The translations under genes and the position numbers were made by a program. Positions 8,887 to 17,786 of a stretch of 64,000 bases of DNA are shown here, in pieces. The stretch spans positions 206,804 to 270,803 of the forward strand of contig FNQX01000005.1 of assembly GCA_900107575.1 (NCBI GenBank), written 5' to 3'. Numbering within the stretch: position 1 is the first letter of the stretch; each line of letters begins with the position of its first letter. The notes beneath the pieces were generated by a model. That model had not been told where the DNA came from. It did not search any database and was given only the letters and a program-made list of their open reading frames with translations. The stretch comes from Lachnospiraceae bacterium NK3A20 (GTDB taxonomy: Bacteria > Bacillota > Clostridia > Lachnospirales > Lachnospiraceae).

Positions 8887-9957
8887 ATGCTCTCAGTAGT
8901 TATTCCTGCATACAATGAAGATAAGATGATCGCCATAACCGCGAAGGCGGTGTCTGATGTTTTGACAAAGGCGCAGATCCCGTACGAGATCATTTTCGTT
9001 AACGACGGCTCGAAGGATGCGACATGGCAGGAGATTGCCGCGGCATCGGAGCGGAATCCGCACGTTCGTGGCGCCTGCTTCTCGCGCAATTTCGGCAAGG
9101 AAGCGGCGATTTACGCGGGGTTATTCGAGTCCGCCGGCGACTGCACTGCCGTCATGGACTGCGACCTGCAGCACCCGCCCGAAAAGCTTGTCGAGATGTA
9201 CCGGCTCTGGCAGCAGGGGTATCAGGTGATCGAAGGCGTGAAAACATCGCGCGGCGATGAGAGCGGCCTCCACGCGATGGCGGCTGCGGCTTTCTATGGC
9301 ATCATCAGCAAAGCAACCGGGATCGACATGTCGAGAGCGTCCGATTTCAAGCTCCTCGACCGCCAGGCCGTCAACGTCCTCCTCAACATGAAGGAGAAGA
9401 ATGCTTTCTTCCGCGCGCTGTCCTCCTGGATCGGCTTCCGAACCACGCAGGTGGAATTCGACGTGCAGGAGAGAGCCGCGGGCGTGTCGAAATGGTCGAC
9501 GAGTTCCCTGTTCCGTTACGCGATCACCAACATCGCTTCCTTCACAGCCGTGCCGATGCAGATCGTGACTGTCCTCGGCGTACTCATGTTCCTGCTCATG
9601 ATATTGCAGGGCGTGGAGGCGCTCATCACCTATTTCCGCGGCACTGCGGTGCCCGGCTACACGACGATGATCATCCTCGAGCTGTTCACGGGCAGTATCA
9701 TCATGATCAGCCTCGGCATCATCGGCTACTACATTTCGAAGATTTACGAGGAGGTCAAGGGCCGCCCGAAATTCATCATCTCCGAGAGAACGGGCGCCGC
9801 GGCGCAAAGAGACATTCAACCTGGACGGCATCAACGCCGCTTTTCCGAGCGGACGGGCGATGCGGAGCAAGGAGAAGATCAACCTGAGCGGCATCAACGT
9901 CGCTTCCCCGAACGAACTGACGCCGCGGCGCAGGCAGGAGAGGAGAGCAAGTCATGA
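8887..9957 (+). CDS. GT2 glycosyltransferase, polyprenol-phosphate type with two C-terminal TM segments
   Basis: Family 2 transferase of the DPM1/GtrB type, which moves a sugar from a nucleotide sugar to polyprenyl phosphate at the membrane. It starts MLSVVIPAYNEDKMI after GGAAG; NDGSKDATW and CDLQHPPE (DxD-like) are the nucleotide-sugar and metal sites. Two hydrophobic helices follow around residues 225-245 and 258-282, the usual topology. After the family end (KGRPKFIISERTG) there is an odd tail of about 55 residues, rich in R, Q, E and G, made from a 63-bp tandem duplication. The tail reads with more native-looking codons in the +1 frame. The stop overlaps the next ATG as ATGA. Confidence 0.88.
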   Translation: MLSVVIPAYNEDKMIAITAKAVSDVLTKAQIPYEIIFVNDGSKDATWQEIAAASERNPHVRGACFSRNFGKEAAIYAGLFESAGDCTAVMDCDLQHPPEKLVEMYRLWQQGYQVIEGVKTSRGDESGLHAMAAAAFYGIISKATGIDMSRASDFKLLDRQAVNVLLNMKEKNAFFRALSSWIGFRTTQVEFDVQERAAGVSKWSTSSLFRYAITNIASFTAVPMQIVTVLGVLMFLLMILQGVEALITYFRGTAVPGYTTMIILELFTGSIIMISLGIIGYYISKIYEEVKGRPKFIISERTGAAAQRDIQPGRHQRRFSERTGDAEQGEDQPERHQRRFPERTDAAAQAGEESKS

Positions 9958-10823
9958 TCGTCGAATACCATGCGGACGACTACGGCCTCTTCCCCGCGCA
10001 GTCACGGCGCATTCTGGACTGCTACGAGAACGGCGCGCTGAACGGCATTTCGATCATGCCCAACAGCCCTTACTTTGCGGAAACCATGCAGTGGATCGCG
10101 CCATATCGCGATAAGATCGCAGTCACAGTGCACCTCAATTTCATGGAAGGCACGGCGCTCGCGGGCAGAGATGTGGTGCCGGACCTCGTCGATGCGAACG
10201 GCAATTTCTCGATCGGCTTCGGCAGGCTCCTCCTTATTTCTTACTGTCCCCCTCTCAAGAGAAAATATCAGGCAGAGGTGAAGGCGGAATTAAAAGCGCA
10301 GATCCAGGCTTGCCTTCCATACCTTGATACGGCACACGTAAGACTCGACGGGCACGGACATTACCACATGCTGCCTGTTATTTTCGATGCATTGGCAGAG
10401 TTAATTGCGGAAGAGGGATGGCAGGTCGATTTCATTCGCGTGCCCATGGAAGACGTCGCGATGTACCGGCGGCACAGGAAGGAAATTCACGATTTCAAGT
10501 TCATCAATTATGTGAAAGTCGCGATTCTGAACCATTTGGGGCGGCGGAATCTGAGAAAGCATCCGGAACTCTTCCGGAGTGCGAAGCCGTACTATTTCTG
10601 CGGCGTGATGCTCTCGGGGCACATGAGCTGGGAGAATGTCGCGCCTTTTCTCGAAGACGCGAAAGCAACGGCGAAGAGCCGCGGGCAGAACCTCGAGCTC
10701 CTGTTCCACCCGGGCGCCGTCCTCGAAGAGGAAGATATCGCACGGCTAACCAGCAAAGACGACGTCACCTTCCTCACCAGCAATTGGCGTGCGAAGGAAG
10801 CTGACGCATTGAAGAGACTATAG
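9954..10823 (+). CDS. YdjC/ChbG/HpnK family carbohydrate deacetylase
   Basis: Polysaccharide-deacetylase-like metal enzyme; characterised relatives deacetylate chitooligosaccharides or acetylated sugar lipids. The metal site is visible: YHADDYG near the N-terminus, HLNF, and DGHGHYHMLP with clustered His, then LFHPGAV near the C-terminus. Length of 289 residues is normal. Start overlaps the preceding GT2 stop, so the two are translationally coupled; the pair resembles glycosylation plus deacetylation of a lipid-linked amino sugar. Ends 4 bp before the convergent AraC gene with no room for a separate terminator. Confidence 0.87.
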   Translation: MIVEYHADDYGLFPAQSRRILDCYENGALNGISIMPNSPYFAETMQWIAPYRDKIAVTVHLNFMEGTALAGRDVVPDLVDANGNFSIGFGRLLLISYCPPLKRKYQAEVKAELKAQIQACLPYLDTAHVRLDGHGHYHMLPVIFDALAELIAEEGWQVDFIRVPMEDVAMYRRHRKEIHDFKFINYVKVAILNHLGRRNLRKHPELFRSAKPYYFCGVMLSGHMSWENVAPFLEDAKATAKSRGQNLELLFHPGAVLEEEDIARLTSKDDVTFLTSNWRAKEADALKRL

Positions 10824-10827
10824 CTAT

Positions 10828-11886
10828 CTACCATGTCTTCCGGTAGGCGTTCGGCGTCATGCCCTCGACCTGCCGGAACGCCCTCGCGAAATAGTGCGGG
10901 TCAGGGATGCCGACAGCCGCGCCGACGGATTCGATGGAATCGGAAGTAAAGCGCAGGAGCTGTTTCGCATGCGTGATCCGCACGTGCAGCAGATAGTTCC
11001 CGATGGACGTGCCATACTGGTCCCGGAAAACGCGTGTCAGGTAATACTTATTGATGTAGTGTTCCCGGGAGAGCTGGTCCAGCGAAATCTTCTCGGCATA
11101 GTGCGCGTCCAGATAGTCACGAATGGCGCGGACGCCTTCTTTTTTCTGAGCCTTGCCGGACTGCTTCTCAGGATGCCAGCTCTCGCGCATGAGGAGTGAG
11201 AGGAGACCGGCCAGCGCCTCATTGATCTTCATGTCGCGGATGTAATCATCGCCGGACGCCAACTCGTAGAGCGCGGTGAGCGCCCCCTGGAAGCCGGGCA
11301 GATCATTCGGGTGGAAAACATTCAGGCCGCCCCGCTCCATATATTTCGCGTAAATACCAGGCATGAACTGTGCATTGAAATGTGCCCACGACAGCTCCCA
11401 CAGATCGTTGGAGGTCGAGTGGGAGTAGTGCTGCCGACAGTCGATGAAAACGCAGTCGCCCGGGCGCAGCGCTGTGACCTGCCCGTTGTAGGAGAGTTCG
11501 CCGGAGCCGGACCTGACGATGAAGAACAGGAAAGACGACAGATTCGACCGCGCCGAGGTATGCGGCTTCTTCGCCTTGAGCGAGCCGGTCTCCTGCAGAT
11601 AGAGGAGCGATTCGCGCGCGAAAGCCGACGGCGTGTAAATAACACGCCGGGATGAGACGATGCTTCCGTGGAAAAGGGACGCGGAGGGGGAATTGCCTGC
11701 GGCGGCTGGGATGGCGATGCGACCAGTATTCAAATTATATTGGCTGTGTTCTATCATTACGCTGAACTGTTCCATATCGGTCATTTCTGCAACATATTGC
11801 TCACTCTGTAATGCCAGCACTCTATTGTCGACTCTGTTTTGGGCATTGATTAGCGGTTTCATACCAGCTTCAATTCTAGCTTCCAT
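10828..11886 (-). CDS. AraC family transcriptional regulator
   Basis: N-terminal cupin-like sensing domain (GELSYNGQVTALRPGDCVFI and SWAHFNAQF are typical) and C-terminal double helix-turn-helix (YINKYYLTRVFRDQYGTSI, then SVGAAVGIPDPHYFARAFRQ ending in the family motif TPNAYRK). Such proteins usually activate sugar-use genes in response to a carbohydrate. The first 70 or so residues before RRVIYTPSAF are not part of the normal fold and are of low complexity, so the true start may be internal. It is convergent with the YdjC-like gene. No obvious catabolic target gene lies nearby. Confidence 0.88.
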   Translation of the reverse strand: MEARIEAGMKPLINAQNRVDNRVLALQSEQYVAEMTDMEQFSVMIEHSQYNLNTGRIAIPAAAGNSPSASLFHGSIVSSRRVIYTPSAFARESLLYLQETGSLKAKKPHTSARSNLSSFLFFIVRSGSGELSYNGQVTALRPGDCVFIDCRQHYSHSTSNDLWELSWAHFNAQFMPGIYAKYMERGGLNVFHPNDLPGFQGALTALYELASGDDYIRDMKINEALAGLLSLLMRESWHPEKQSGKAQKKEGVRAIRDYLDAHYAEKISLDQLSREHYINKYYLTRVFRDQYGTSIGNYLLHVRITHAKQLLRFTSDSIESVGAAVGIPDPHYFARAFRQVEGMTPNAYRKTW

Positions 11887-11955
11887 CTAAGTTGCAATAA
11901 CTATCCTGATTTCAGCGTTGATTTCGGTCTCAATCTCAGCCTCGCGAGGTCTGAT

Positions 11956-12311
11956 GGGCCAATAGACCACGCTGGGAATTTTAGTCCCACATGTTCGGGA
12001 GAAATCCGGGCCAATAGAAACTTTGAGAAATTTTGGGCCCATGCTTCGGAATGAAGCTCGGGCCAATACGGATGCAGAAGAAATTCAGGTTCAATTTTGG
12101 GCTGATTTGCGAGCTCTTTTTGGTGACTGAAATTTTCCTGCCAGGCTATTGGCCCGGGGACCGCAACAATTCATGGGACCGGATTTTCGGTAAGCCGCTA
12201 TTGGCCCGAGAATCGCAACAATTCATGGGACTGAATTTCCTGCACGCCGCTGTTAGCCCGAGGAAGCTTTCGGGATATGGTCCTGTATTTTCTGAAAGGC
12301 CGCCTTGGCCC
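11956..12311. repeat. Phased 52-bp inverted repeat array, copy 1 (3 forward, 4 reverse)
   Basis: Forward units begin with GGGCCAATA at 11956, 12008 and 12060 (steps 52, 52) and several contain an AATT...TCCCA-like second block. Reverse-complement units end in the matching GGCCC or AGCCC at 12145, 12207, 12259 and 12311 (steps 62, 52, 52). The whole can fold as a long imperfect stem. The same architecture is at 31020-31324. No gene is supported between 11887 and 12636 other than these repeats. Confidence 0.85.
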
Positions 12312-12321
12312 AGATGATACA

Positions 12322-12406
12322 GCGGCCTGTCTTCTGAATATCTACTTTGGTACGCCAAGAGAAGCAAGCCCTTGGGCGTTTGCTTCGGGCTGTACTTAAC
12401 AGATAC
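12322..12406. repeat. MITE-like dispersed repeat, copy 2 (3' segment)
   Basis: GCGGCCTGTCTTCTGAATATCT... through CTTTGGTACGCC to GGGCTGTACTTAACAGATAC matches the 3' segment of the copy at 7818-7890. The terminal hairpin seen in the other copies is absent; the segment abuts the last reverse unit of the 52-bp array. Confidence 0.7.
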
Positions 12407-12636
12407 CTGCAGGCAACTTTGGCCCATGAGCTGCAAAATCTGTCAGCAGAACAGACCAACAACGGACTTGTTACATTCAAGTCTGCGCCTGCAAAGACAA
12501 TAAGTCAATATTGTGCAATAATTAACCAACATCCTGCCTGACCAAAGACGATGAAAGGCGTTATCATTATAACCGTTGAATCGAAGCAATGTGTCAATAT
12601 ATGACATATTTTATCTATGACCACAAGGAGGCCACA

Positions 12637-13695
12637 ATGGCAAAGAGAGCACTGATTACAGGCATTACGGGGCAGGACGGATCCTACCTTGCGGAGTTCC
12701 TGCTGGAGAAAGGTTATGAAGTTCACGGCATCATAAGGCGCGCCTCGATCTCCAACACGGCACGCATTGATCATCTCCTGGAAAACAACAGGCTCATTCT
12801 TCACGATGGTGATCTCACAGACGGTTCCGCGCTGATCCGTATCATCGGAGAGGTGCAGCCGGATGAGATTTACAACCTGGCAGCGCAGTCCGATGTACAT
12901 GTTTCCTTCGACTCTTCGGAGTATACGGGCAATGTGGACGCTCTTGGCGTGCTGCGCATTCTCGAGGCGGTCAGAACGGCCGGTCTTGCGAAAAAGACAA
13001 AAATCTATCAGGCTTCCACCTCCGAGTTATTCGGCAAAGTAGAGGAAGTTCCACAGAAGGAGACGACCCCGTTCCATCCTTACAGCCCGTATGCCGTCGC
13101 GAAACAGTACGGCTTCTGGATCGTGAAGGAGTACAGGGAAGCGTACGGCATGTTCGCCGTGAATGGCATCCTGTTCAACCACGAGTCCGAGCGCCGCGGT
13201 GAGAATTTCGTCACGAGGAAAATTACGCTGGCAGCAGGCCGCATCGCGGAGGGCTTGCAGGATCATCTGGAGCTCGGCAACATGGATTCCCGTCGTGACT
13301 GGGGCTATGCCAAGGACTACGTGAAATGCATGTGGCTCATCCTGCAGCAGGACGAGCCGGATGATTTCGTCATTGCGAGTGGTGAACAGCACACAGTGCA
13401 GGATTTCACTGACAGGGCATTCCGCGCCAACGGCATTGAGCTTCGCTGGGAAGGCGAGGGAGTTGACAAGAAGGCGTATGATGCTGCTACAGGCAAACTC
13501 CTCGTCTGCACCAATGAGAGGTGGTACCGTCCGACCGACGTCGTGAACCTCTGGGGCGATCCCACAAAGGCGAGAACGCAGCTTGGCTGGAACCCGCAGG
13601 AGACGCCATACGAGAAACTCGTCGAGATCATGGCAGAGCACGACAGGAAGCTGGCGAAGCGCGAGAAGGCGCTGCGTGACGCGAAGCTTGACTGA
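12637..13695 (+). CDS. gmd: GDP-mannose 4,6-dehydratase
   Basis: Converts GDP-D-mannose to GDP-4-dehydro-6-deoxy-D-mannose, the first step to GDP-L-fucose. ATG 12637 follows AAGGAGG at a good distance; the frame upstream to 12589 is not needed. Extended SDR fold: [19 protein letters not shown] for NAD(P) binding, [14 protein letters not shown], and [10 protein letters not shown] with catalytic Tyr and Lys. [17 protein letters not shown] and [16 protein letters not shown] are diagnostic for Gmd. About 352 residues. Fcl follows 146 bp downstream and ManC/ManA after that, so the block supplies GDP-mannose and GDP-fucose for surface glycans. Confidence 0.95.
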   Translation: MAKRALITGITGQDGSYLAEFLLEKGYEVHGIIRRASISNTARIDHLLENNRLILHDGDLTDGSALIRIIGEVQPDEIYNLAAQSDVHVSFDSSEYTGNVDALGVLRILEAVRTAGLAKKTKIYQASTSELFGKVEEVPQKETTPFHPYSPYAVAKQYGFWIVKEYREAYGMFAVNGILFNHESERRGENFVTRKITLAAGRIAEGLQDHLELGNMDSRRDWGYAKDYVKCMWLILQQDEPDDFVIASGEQHTVQDFTDRAFRANGIELRWEGEGVDKKAYDAATGKLLVCTNERWYRPTDVVNLWGDPTKARTQLGWNPQETPYEKLVEIMAEHDRKLAKREKALRDAKLD

Positions 13696-13841
13696 GCCTT
13701 GAATTGAAACAATGATTCCACCCCTCCCCCAAAAAAATTCACGTAATACATGATGGGCGTGAACTTCAAGAATAGATGTAGATTCAAACGCAGCATGATA
13801 CAAGAATGGTAGCGATATTAAGATTGACAGGAGATACGAAC

Positions 13842-14825
13842 ATGACACAAATACCGGAAGAGTACAGAAGTAAACAGCCCCCGATGCCCAAGGACGCGAA
13901 GATTTACGTCGCCGGGCACCGCGGTATGGTAGGCAGCGCAATCGTGCGCGAGCTGGAGCGCCAGGGCTACACCAATATCATCACCAGGACGCACAAGGAG
14001 CTCGACCTGTGCCGTCAGGACGAGGTCGAGGCATTCTTCGAGAAGGAGAAGCCTGATTATGTTTTCCTCGCCGCGGCGAAAGTTGGCGGCATCGTTGCGA
14101 ATCAGGAGGCACTCGCGGATTTCATGTATCAGAACATGATTCTTGAGATGAATGTCATCCATTCTGCCTGGCAGAACGGCGTGAAGAAGTTTGAATTCCT
14201 CGGCAGCTCCTGCATCTATCCCCGTATGGCGCCGCAGCCGATGAAGGAGTCGTGCCTTCTGACTTCCGAGCTCGAGAAAACGAATGAAGCCTACGCCCTG
14301 GCGAAAATATCAGGCCTCAAGTATTGTGAGTTCCTCAATCGTCAGTATGGCACCGATTACATTTCCGTGATGCCGACAAACCTCTACGGTCCGAATGACA
14401 ATTATCACCCGACACACAGCCATGTGCTGCCGGCCCTCATCCGTCGGTTCCACGAGGCGAAGGAGCAGAACCTGCCCTATGTTACCTGCTGGGGCGATGG
14501 GTCACCCCTGCGCGAGTTCCTGTACGTGGATGATCTCGCGAACCTGTGTGTTTTCCTGATGAATAACTATTCCGGCAATGAGACCGTCAACGCCGGCACA
14601 GGCAAGGAGTGCACGATCAAAGAGCTGACCGAGCGCGTCGCAAAGATCGTGGGCTACACCGGCGAGATCCGGTGGGATACCTCGAAGCCGAACGGTACAC
14701 CGAGAAAGCTCCTCGACGTCTCGAAGTCGAAGGCCATGGGGTGGGAGCCGCAGACGAGCCTTGACGAGGGCATCCGCCTGACCTACGAGGATTTCCTGCA
14801 CAATCCCATGCGCGCGGAGAGATAG
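13842..14825 (+). CDS. fcl: GDP-L-fucose synthase
   Basis: NADPH-dependent epimerase-reductase that turns the Gmd product into GDP-L-fucose. ATG 13842 follows AGGAG; upstream codons from 13806 are unlikely to be translated. KIYVAGHRGMVGSAIVREL is the cofactor site, FLGSSCIYPRMAPQP and EAYALAKISGLKYCEF carry the catalytic Ser, Tyr and Lys, and LYGPNDNYHPTHSHVLPALI is typical of the family. Length of about 327 residues is normal. It acts directly after Gmd. Confidence 0.95.
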   Translation: MTQIPEEYRSKQPPMPKDAKIYVAGHRGMVGSAIVRELERQGYTNIITRTHKELDLCRQDEVEAFFEKEKPDYVFLAAAKVGGIVANQEALADFMYQNMILEMNVIHSAWQNGVKKFEFLGSSCIYPRMAPQPMKESCLLTSELEKTNEAYALAKISGLKYCEFLNRQYGTDYISVMPTNLYGPNDNYHPTHSHVLPALIRRFHEAKEQNLPYVTCWGDGSPLREFLYVDDLANLCVFLMNNYSGNETVNAGTGKECTIKELTERVAKIVGYTGEIRWDTSKPNGTPRKLLDVSKSKAMGWEPQTSLDEGIRLTYEDFLHNPMRAER

Positions 14826-14949
14826 ACCGTGATGACAGCCCAGTGATGTGCCTATCTTGAGAAGAACGCACAGTCAGAAAATCAATGTGGCTATATGCAG
14901 ATACAGAGACGGTACGGGCATAGGTTAGGCAGAAGGTAAGGAGATAACT

Positions 14950-16272
14950 ATGCATGTGATCTTACTGAGCGGTGGCTCGGGAAAGCGGCTCTGGCCGCTG
15001 TCCAACGACATCCGCAGCAAACAGTTCATCAAAATTTTCCGCAAAGAGGATGGCAGTTACGAATCCATGGTGCAGCGCATGTACCGGCAGATCAAAGCGA
15101 TTGACCGGGATGCGACGATCACCGTCGCAACCTCGCGATCGCAGATCTCCCAACTGCGTCACCAGGTAGGAGAAGAGGTTGGCATTTCTGTGGAGCCCTG
15201 TCGGAGGGATACTTTCCCTGCAATCGCGATCGCAACGGCCTACCTGCATGATGTGCAGGGCGTCGCCGAGGAGGAGCCTGTCGTAATCTGCCCGGTGGAT
15301 CCGTACGTCGAGACCGATTATTTCGAGGCGTTGAAAAAGCTCTCCGACCTCGCGGCGAAGGGTGCCGTGAATCTGACTGTCATGGGGATTGAGCCGACTT
15401 ACCCTTCGGAGAAGTACGGCTATGTCATCCCGACGACGAAGGATCCAGTCGCGAAGGTTGCGACCTTCCGGGAGAAACCGAACGCTGAGACAGCGAAGCA
15501 GTATATAGCGCAGGGAGCGTTGTGGAATGCTGGTGTTTTCGCCTGCAAGGTGGGATACGTGCTGGAGAAAGCACACGAGCTCATCGACTTCACTGATTAC
15601 GACGACCTGTTCGCACAATACGAGACGGTGCAGAAGATCAGCTTCGACTACGCGGTGTGCGAGAAGGAGCCGGAAATTCAGGTGCTGCGCTTTGCCGGGC
15701 AGTGGAAGGACATGGGCACCTGGAATACGCTGACGGAGGCGATGGAAGAGTCGACGATCGGCAAGGCGACGCTGAACGAGACCTGCGAGAACACTAACGT
15801 CATCAACGAACTGGATATTCCAATCCTCGGTATGGGACTGAAGAACATGGTCATCGCAGCGAGCCCGGACGGCATTCTCGTTTCGGATAAACAGCAGTCT
15901 TCCTATATCAAACCCTTCGTCGACGCGATGGATCAGCAGGTCATGTTCGCGGAGAAATCCTGGGGCAGTTTCCAGGTGCTGGATGTTGAGAACGAGAGCC
16001 TCACGATCCTCGCGACGCTCTCTGCAGGGCACCGGATGAACTATCACAGCCACGAGCACAGGGATGAGGTATGGAACATCATTTCCGGGCACGGGCGCGT
16101 CATCATCGACGGCATGGAGCAGCAGGTGAAGCCGGGCGACGTCATCACAATGCAGGCGGGCTGCCGGCACACGATCATCGCCGACACGATGCTGCGCCTC
16201 ATCGAAGTGCAGCTCGGCAAAAACATCAGCGTGCACGATAAGATCAAGTACCGCCTGGACAGCGACACCTAG
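14950..16272 (+). CDS. manC: Mannose-1-phosphate guanylyltransferase with C-terminal cupin
   Basis: Makes GDP-mannose from GTP and mannose-1-phosphate, feeding Gmd. LLSGGSGKRLWPLSND is the nucleotidyltransferase signature; FREKPNAETAKQYI and WNAGVFACK are sugar-binding blocks. The C-terminal domain (SAGHRMNYHSHEHRDEVWN, GDVITMQAGCRHTI) is the cupin phosphomannose-isomerase-like domain of type II enzymes. At 440 residues it is slightly shorter than the usual 460-480. AAGGAG precedes the ATG. ManA follows about 100 bp downstream. Whether the cupin domain is an active isomerase is not clear, since a separate ManA is present. Confidence 0.92.
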   Translation: MHVILLSGGSGKRLWPLSNDIRSKQFIKIFRKEDGSYESMVQRMYRQIKAIDRDATITVATSRSQISQLRHQVGEEVGISVEPCRRDTFPAIAIATAYLHDVQGVAEEEPVVICPVDPYVETDYFEALKKLSDLAAKGAVNLTVMGIEPTYPSEKYGYVIPTTKDPVAKVATFREKPNAETAKQYIAQGALWNAGVFACKVGYVLEKAHELIDFTDYDDLFAQYETVQKISFDYAVCEKEPEIQVLRFAGQWKDMGTWNTLTEAMEESTIGKATLNETCENTNVINELDIPILGMGLKNMVIAASPDGILVSDKQQSSYIKPFVDAMDQQVMFAEKSWGSFQVLDVENESLTILATLSAGHRMNYHSHEHRDEVWNIISGHGRVIIDGMEQQVKPGDVITMQAGCRHTIIADTMLRLIEVQLGKNISVHDKIKYRLDSDT

Positions 16273-16369
16273 GTGGGAATTGCAAACCTGAGGCCGAAGC
16301 CAATCATCGGTGATCCGATTCGTGAGTTTCTCGCGCAGGTGCCACAAGTACGTAACACCAGGAATTCCA

Positions 16370-17653
16370 ATGAATAGAAGTAACAGCTCAGAGCAGCACA
16401 AAGAATGTGCTGCTGTGGACGTTTCGGATAGTAAATTGAATAGACAGGCGGCGCTCGTGCGGGAGCCATTCCTGCTAAAACCCACGGGCAAAGATTACCT
16501 CTGGGGCGGGAACCGGCTGAATGACGACTTTTCCAAAGGGATTGACATGCAGCCGCTTGCGGAGACGTGGGAGTGTTCCACACACCCGGACGGGCCCAGC
16601 ACGATCGCCAGCGGGACTTTCGAGGGAGAAAAGCTGCCGGAGCTCATCGCGGCGCACCCGGAAATCCTGGGAACGCATCCGCAGAAGGCGGGTCTTCCCA
16701 AAGGCCAGATCCCGATCCTCGTGAAGTTCATCGACGCGGCGAAGGACCTGTCAATCCAGGTGCACCCGGATGATGCTTACGCAAGAGCGCATGAGAACGG
16801 GGCGCTTGGCAAGACGGAGATGTGGTACGTCGTCGACGCGACGAAGGACGCCTCCCTCATTTACGGCTTCAACCGGGCCATGGATCGCGAGAAGGTTCGG
16901 CGGGCGCTCACAGAGGTAGAAGGGGGAAGATCTCATCCTGTGACTGGTTCAGATGCCGAGGGAGCACACGCAGCGCGATTAGATGAGCAAGGCAGCTGGG
17001 ATATCGCTGCACATGGCACATTGGCAGACGTTGCAGATCTTCCGAATGATACAGAGCATAGTAGTTGGCAACGCGCAAGCCAGCGTGGCGAGTCCGGGAA
17101 ATGCACAGGCCAGACAAGAGGTAAGATCGAGAAGTATCTCAACCGGGTGCCGGTGAATCAGGGCGATGTGTTCTACATTGAGGCGGGGACGGTGCACGCG
17201 ATCTGCGCGGGAAGTCTTATCGTTGAGATTCAGGAGAACAGCAACCTCACCTACCGCATGTACGACTATCACCGCACGGACAAGAACGGCAGGGAGCGGG
17301 AGCTGAACATCGACAAGGCGCTCGATGTCGCGAACTTCCACGTGGGCAACGTGCCGCGACAGCCGATGCGCGTGCTCAGGTTCCGGCCGGGCTTTGCCTC
17401 TGAGTTCCTCTGCCGATGCAAATATTTCGAGGTTGAACGGATTCTCCTGAATACCGAGAGAATCCGCAAGATGGCAGCCCTCTCGACTGACGCTTCCTCC
17501 TTCCAGGTGCTCGTGTGCACAGACGGGTGCGGCACGATGTTCTGGGGAGAGCGGCACCTCGAATTCTTCAAGGGAGATACGATCTTCCTGCCCGCAGAAT
17601 CAGTGCCTGTCAGACTTCACGGACGGGCAGAATTTCTAAAGGTGTATTGCTAA
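16370..17653 (+). CDS. manA: Class I mannose-6-phosphate isomerase with internal insertion
   Basis: Zinc enzyme interconverting fructose-6-phosphate and mannose-6-phosphate. Core blocks are REPFLLKPTGKDYLWGG, ETWECSTHPDGPS, KFIDAAKDLSIQVHPDD (His ligand), GKTEMWYVVDA, and IEAGTVHAICAGSLIVEIQ (His ligand). ATG 16370 follows an AGGA; about 30 atypical residues precede the core. Normal relatives are near 310-325 residues; this one has about 428 because a hydrophilic block of some 66 residues (about 16920-17122) separates RRALTEV from KIEKYLNRVPV. The block uses less GC-biased codons and contains a 9-bp inverted repeat (GGAAGATCT at 16925 and its complement at 17035). All metal and active-site blocks are outside it. 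Confidence 0.9.
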   Translation: MNRSNSSEQHKECAAVDVSDSKLNRQAALVREPFLLKPTGKDYLWGGNRLNDDFSKGIDMQPLAETWECSTHPDGPSTIASGTFEGEKLPELIAAHPEILGTHPQKAGLPKGQIPILVKFIDAAKDLSIQVHPDDAYARAHENGALGKTEMWYVVDATKDASLIYGFNRAMDREKVRRALTEVEGGRSHPVTGSDAEGAHAARLDEQGSWDIAAHGTLADVADLPNDTEHSSWQRASQRGESGKCTGQTRGKIEKYLNRVPVNQGDVFYIEAGTVHAICAGSLIVEIQENSNLTYRMYDYHRTDKNGRERELNIDKALDVANFHVGNVPRQPMRVLRFRPGFASEFLCRCKYFEVERILLNTERIRKMAALSTDASSFQVLVCTDGCGTMFWGERHLEFFKGDTIFLPAESVPVRLHGRAEFLKVYC

Positions 17654-17672
17654 GGAAAATAGTGTAATATAT

Positions 17673-17716
17673 AAGAGTCTTTCTGCGCTCGGAGAAACGG
17701 CACGGATAAGACTCTT
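17673..17716 (+). terminator. Hairpin between manA and radical SAM gene
   Basis: AAGAGTCTT (17673-17681) pairs with AAGACTCTT (17708-17716); a short TATT follows. It lies just after manA and could end the GDP-sugar transcript or act as an attenuator for the next gene. The T-run is weak. Confidence 0.4.
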
Positions 17717-17786
17717 TATTATGCTGTCACAATGAAAGATGGAAGCCTGCTGTTAACACAGACGGGCAGATAAGGATAATTCGCTT

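Noticed and set aside
12576..12603. Promoter before gmd (TTGAAT, 16 bp, TATATG)
   Set aside because: Both boxes are weak and the spacing is short; not enough to call.
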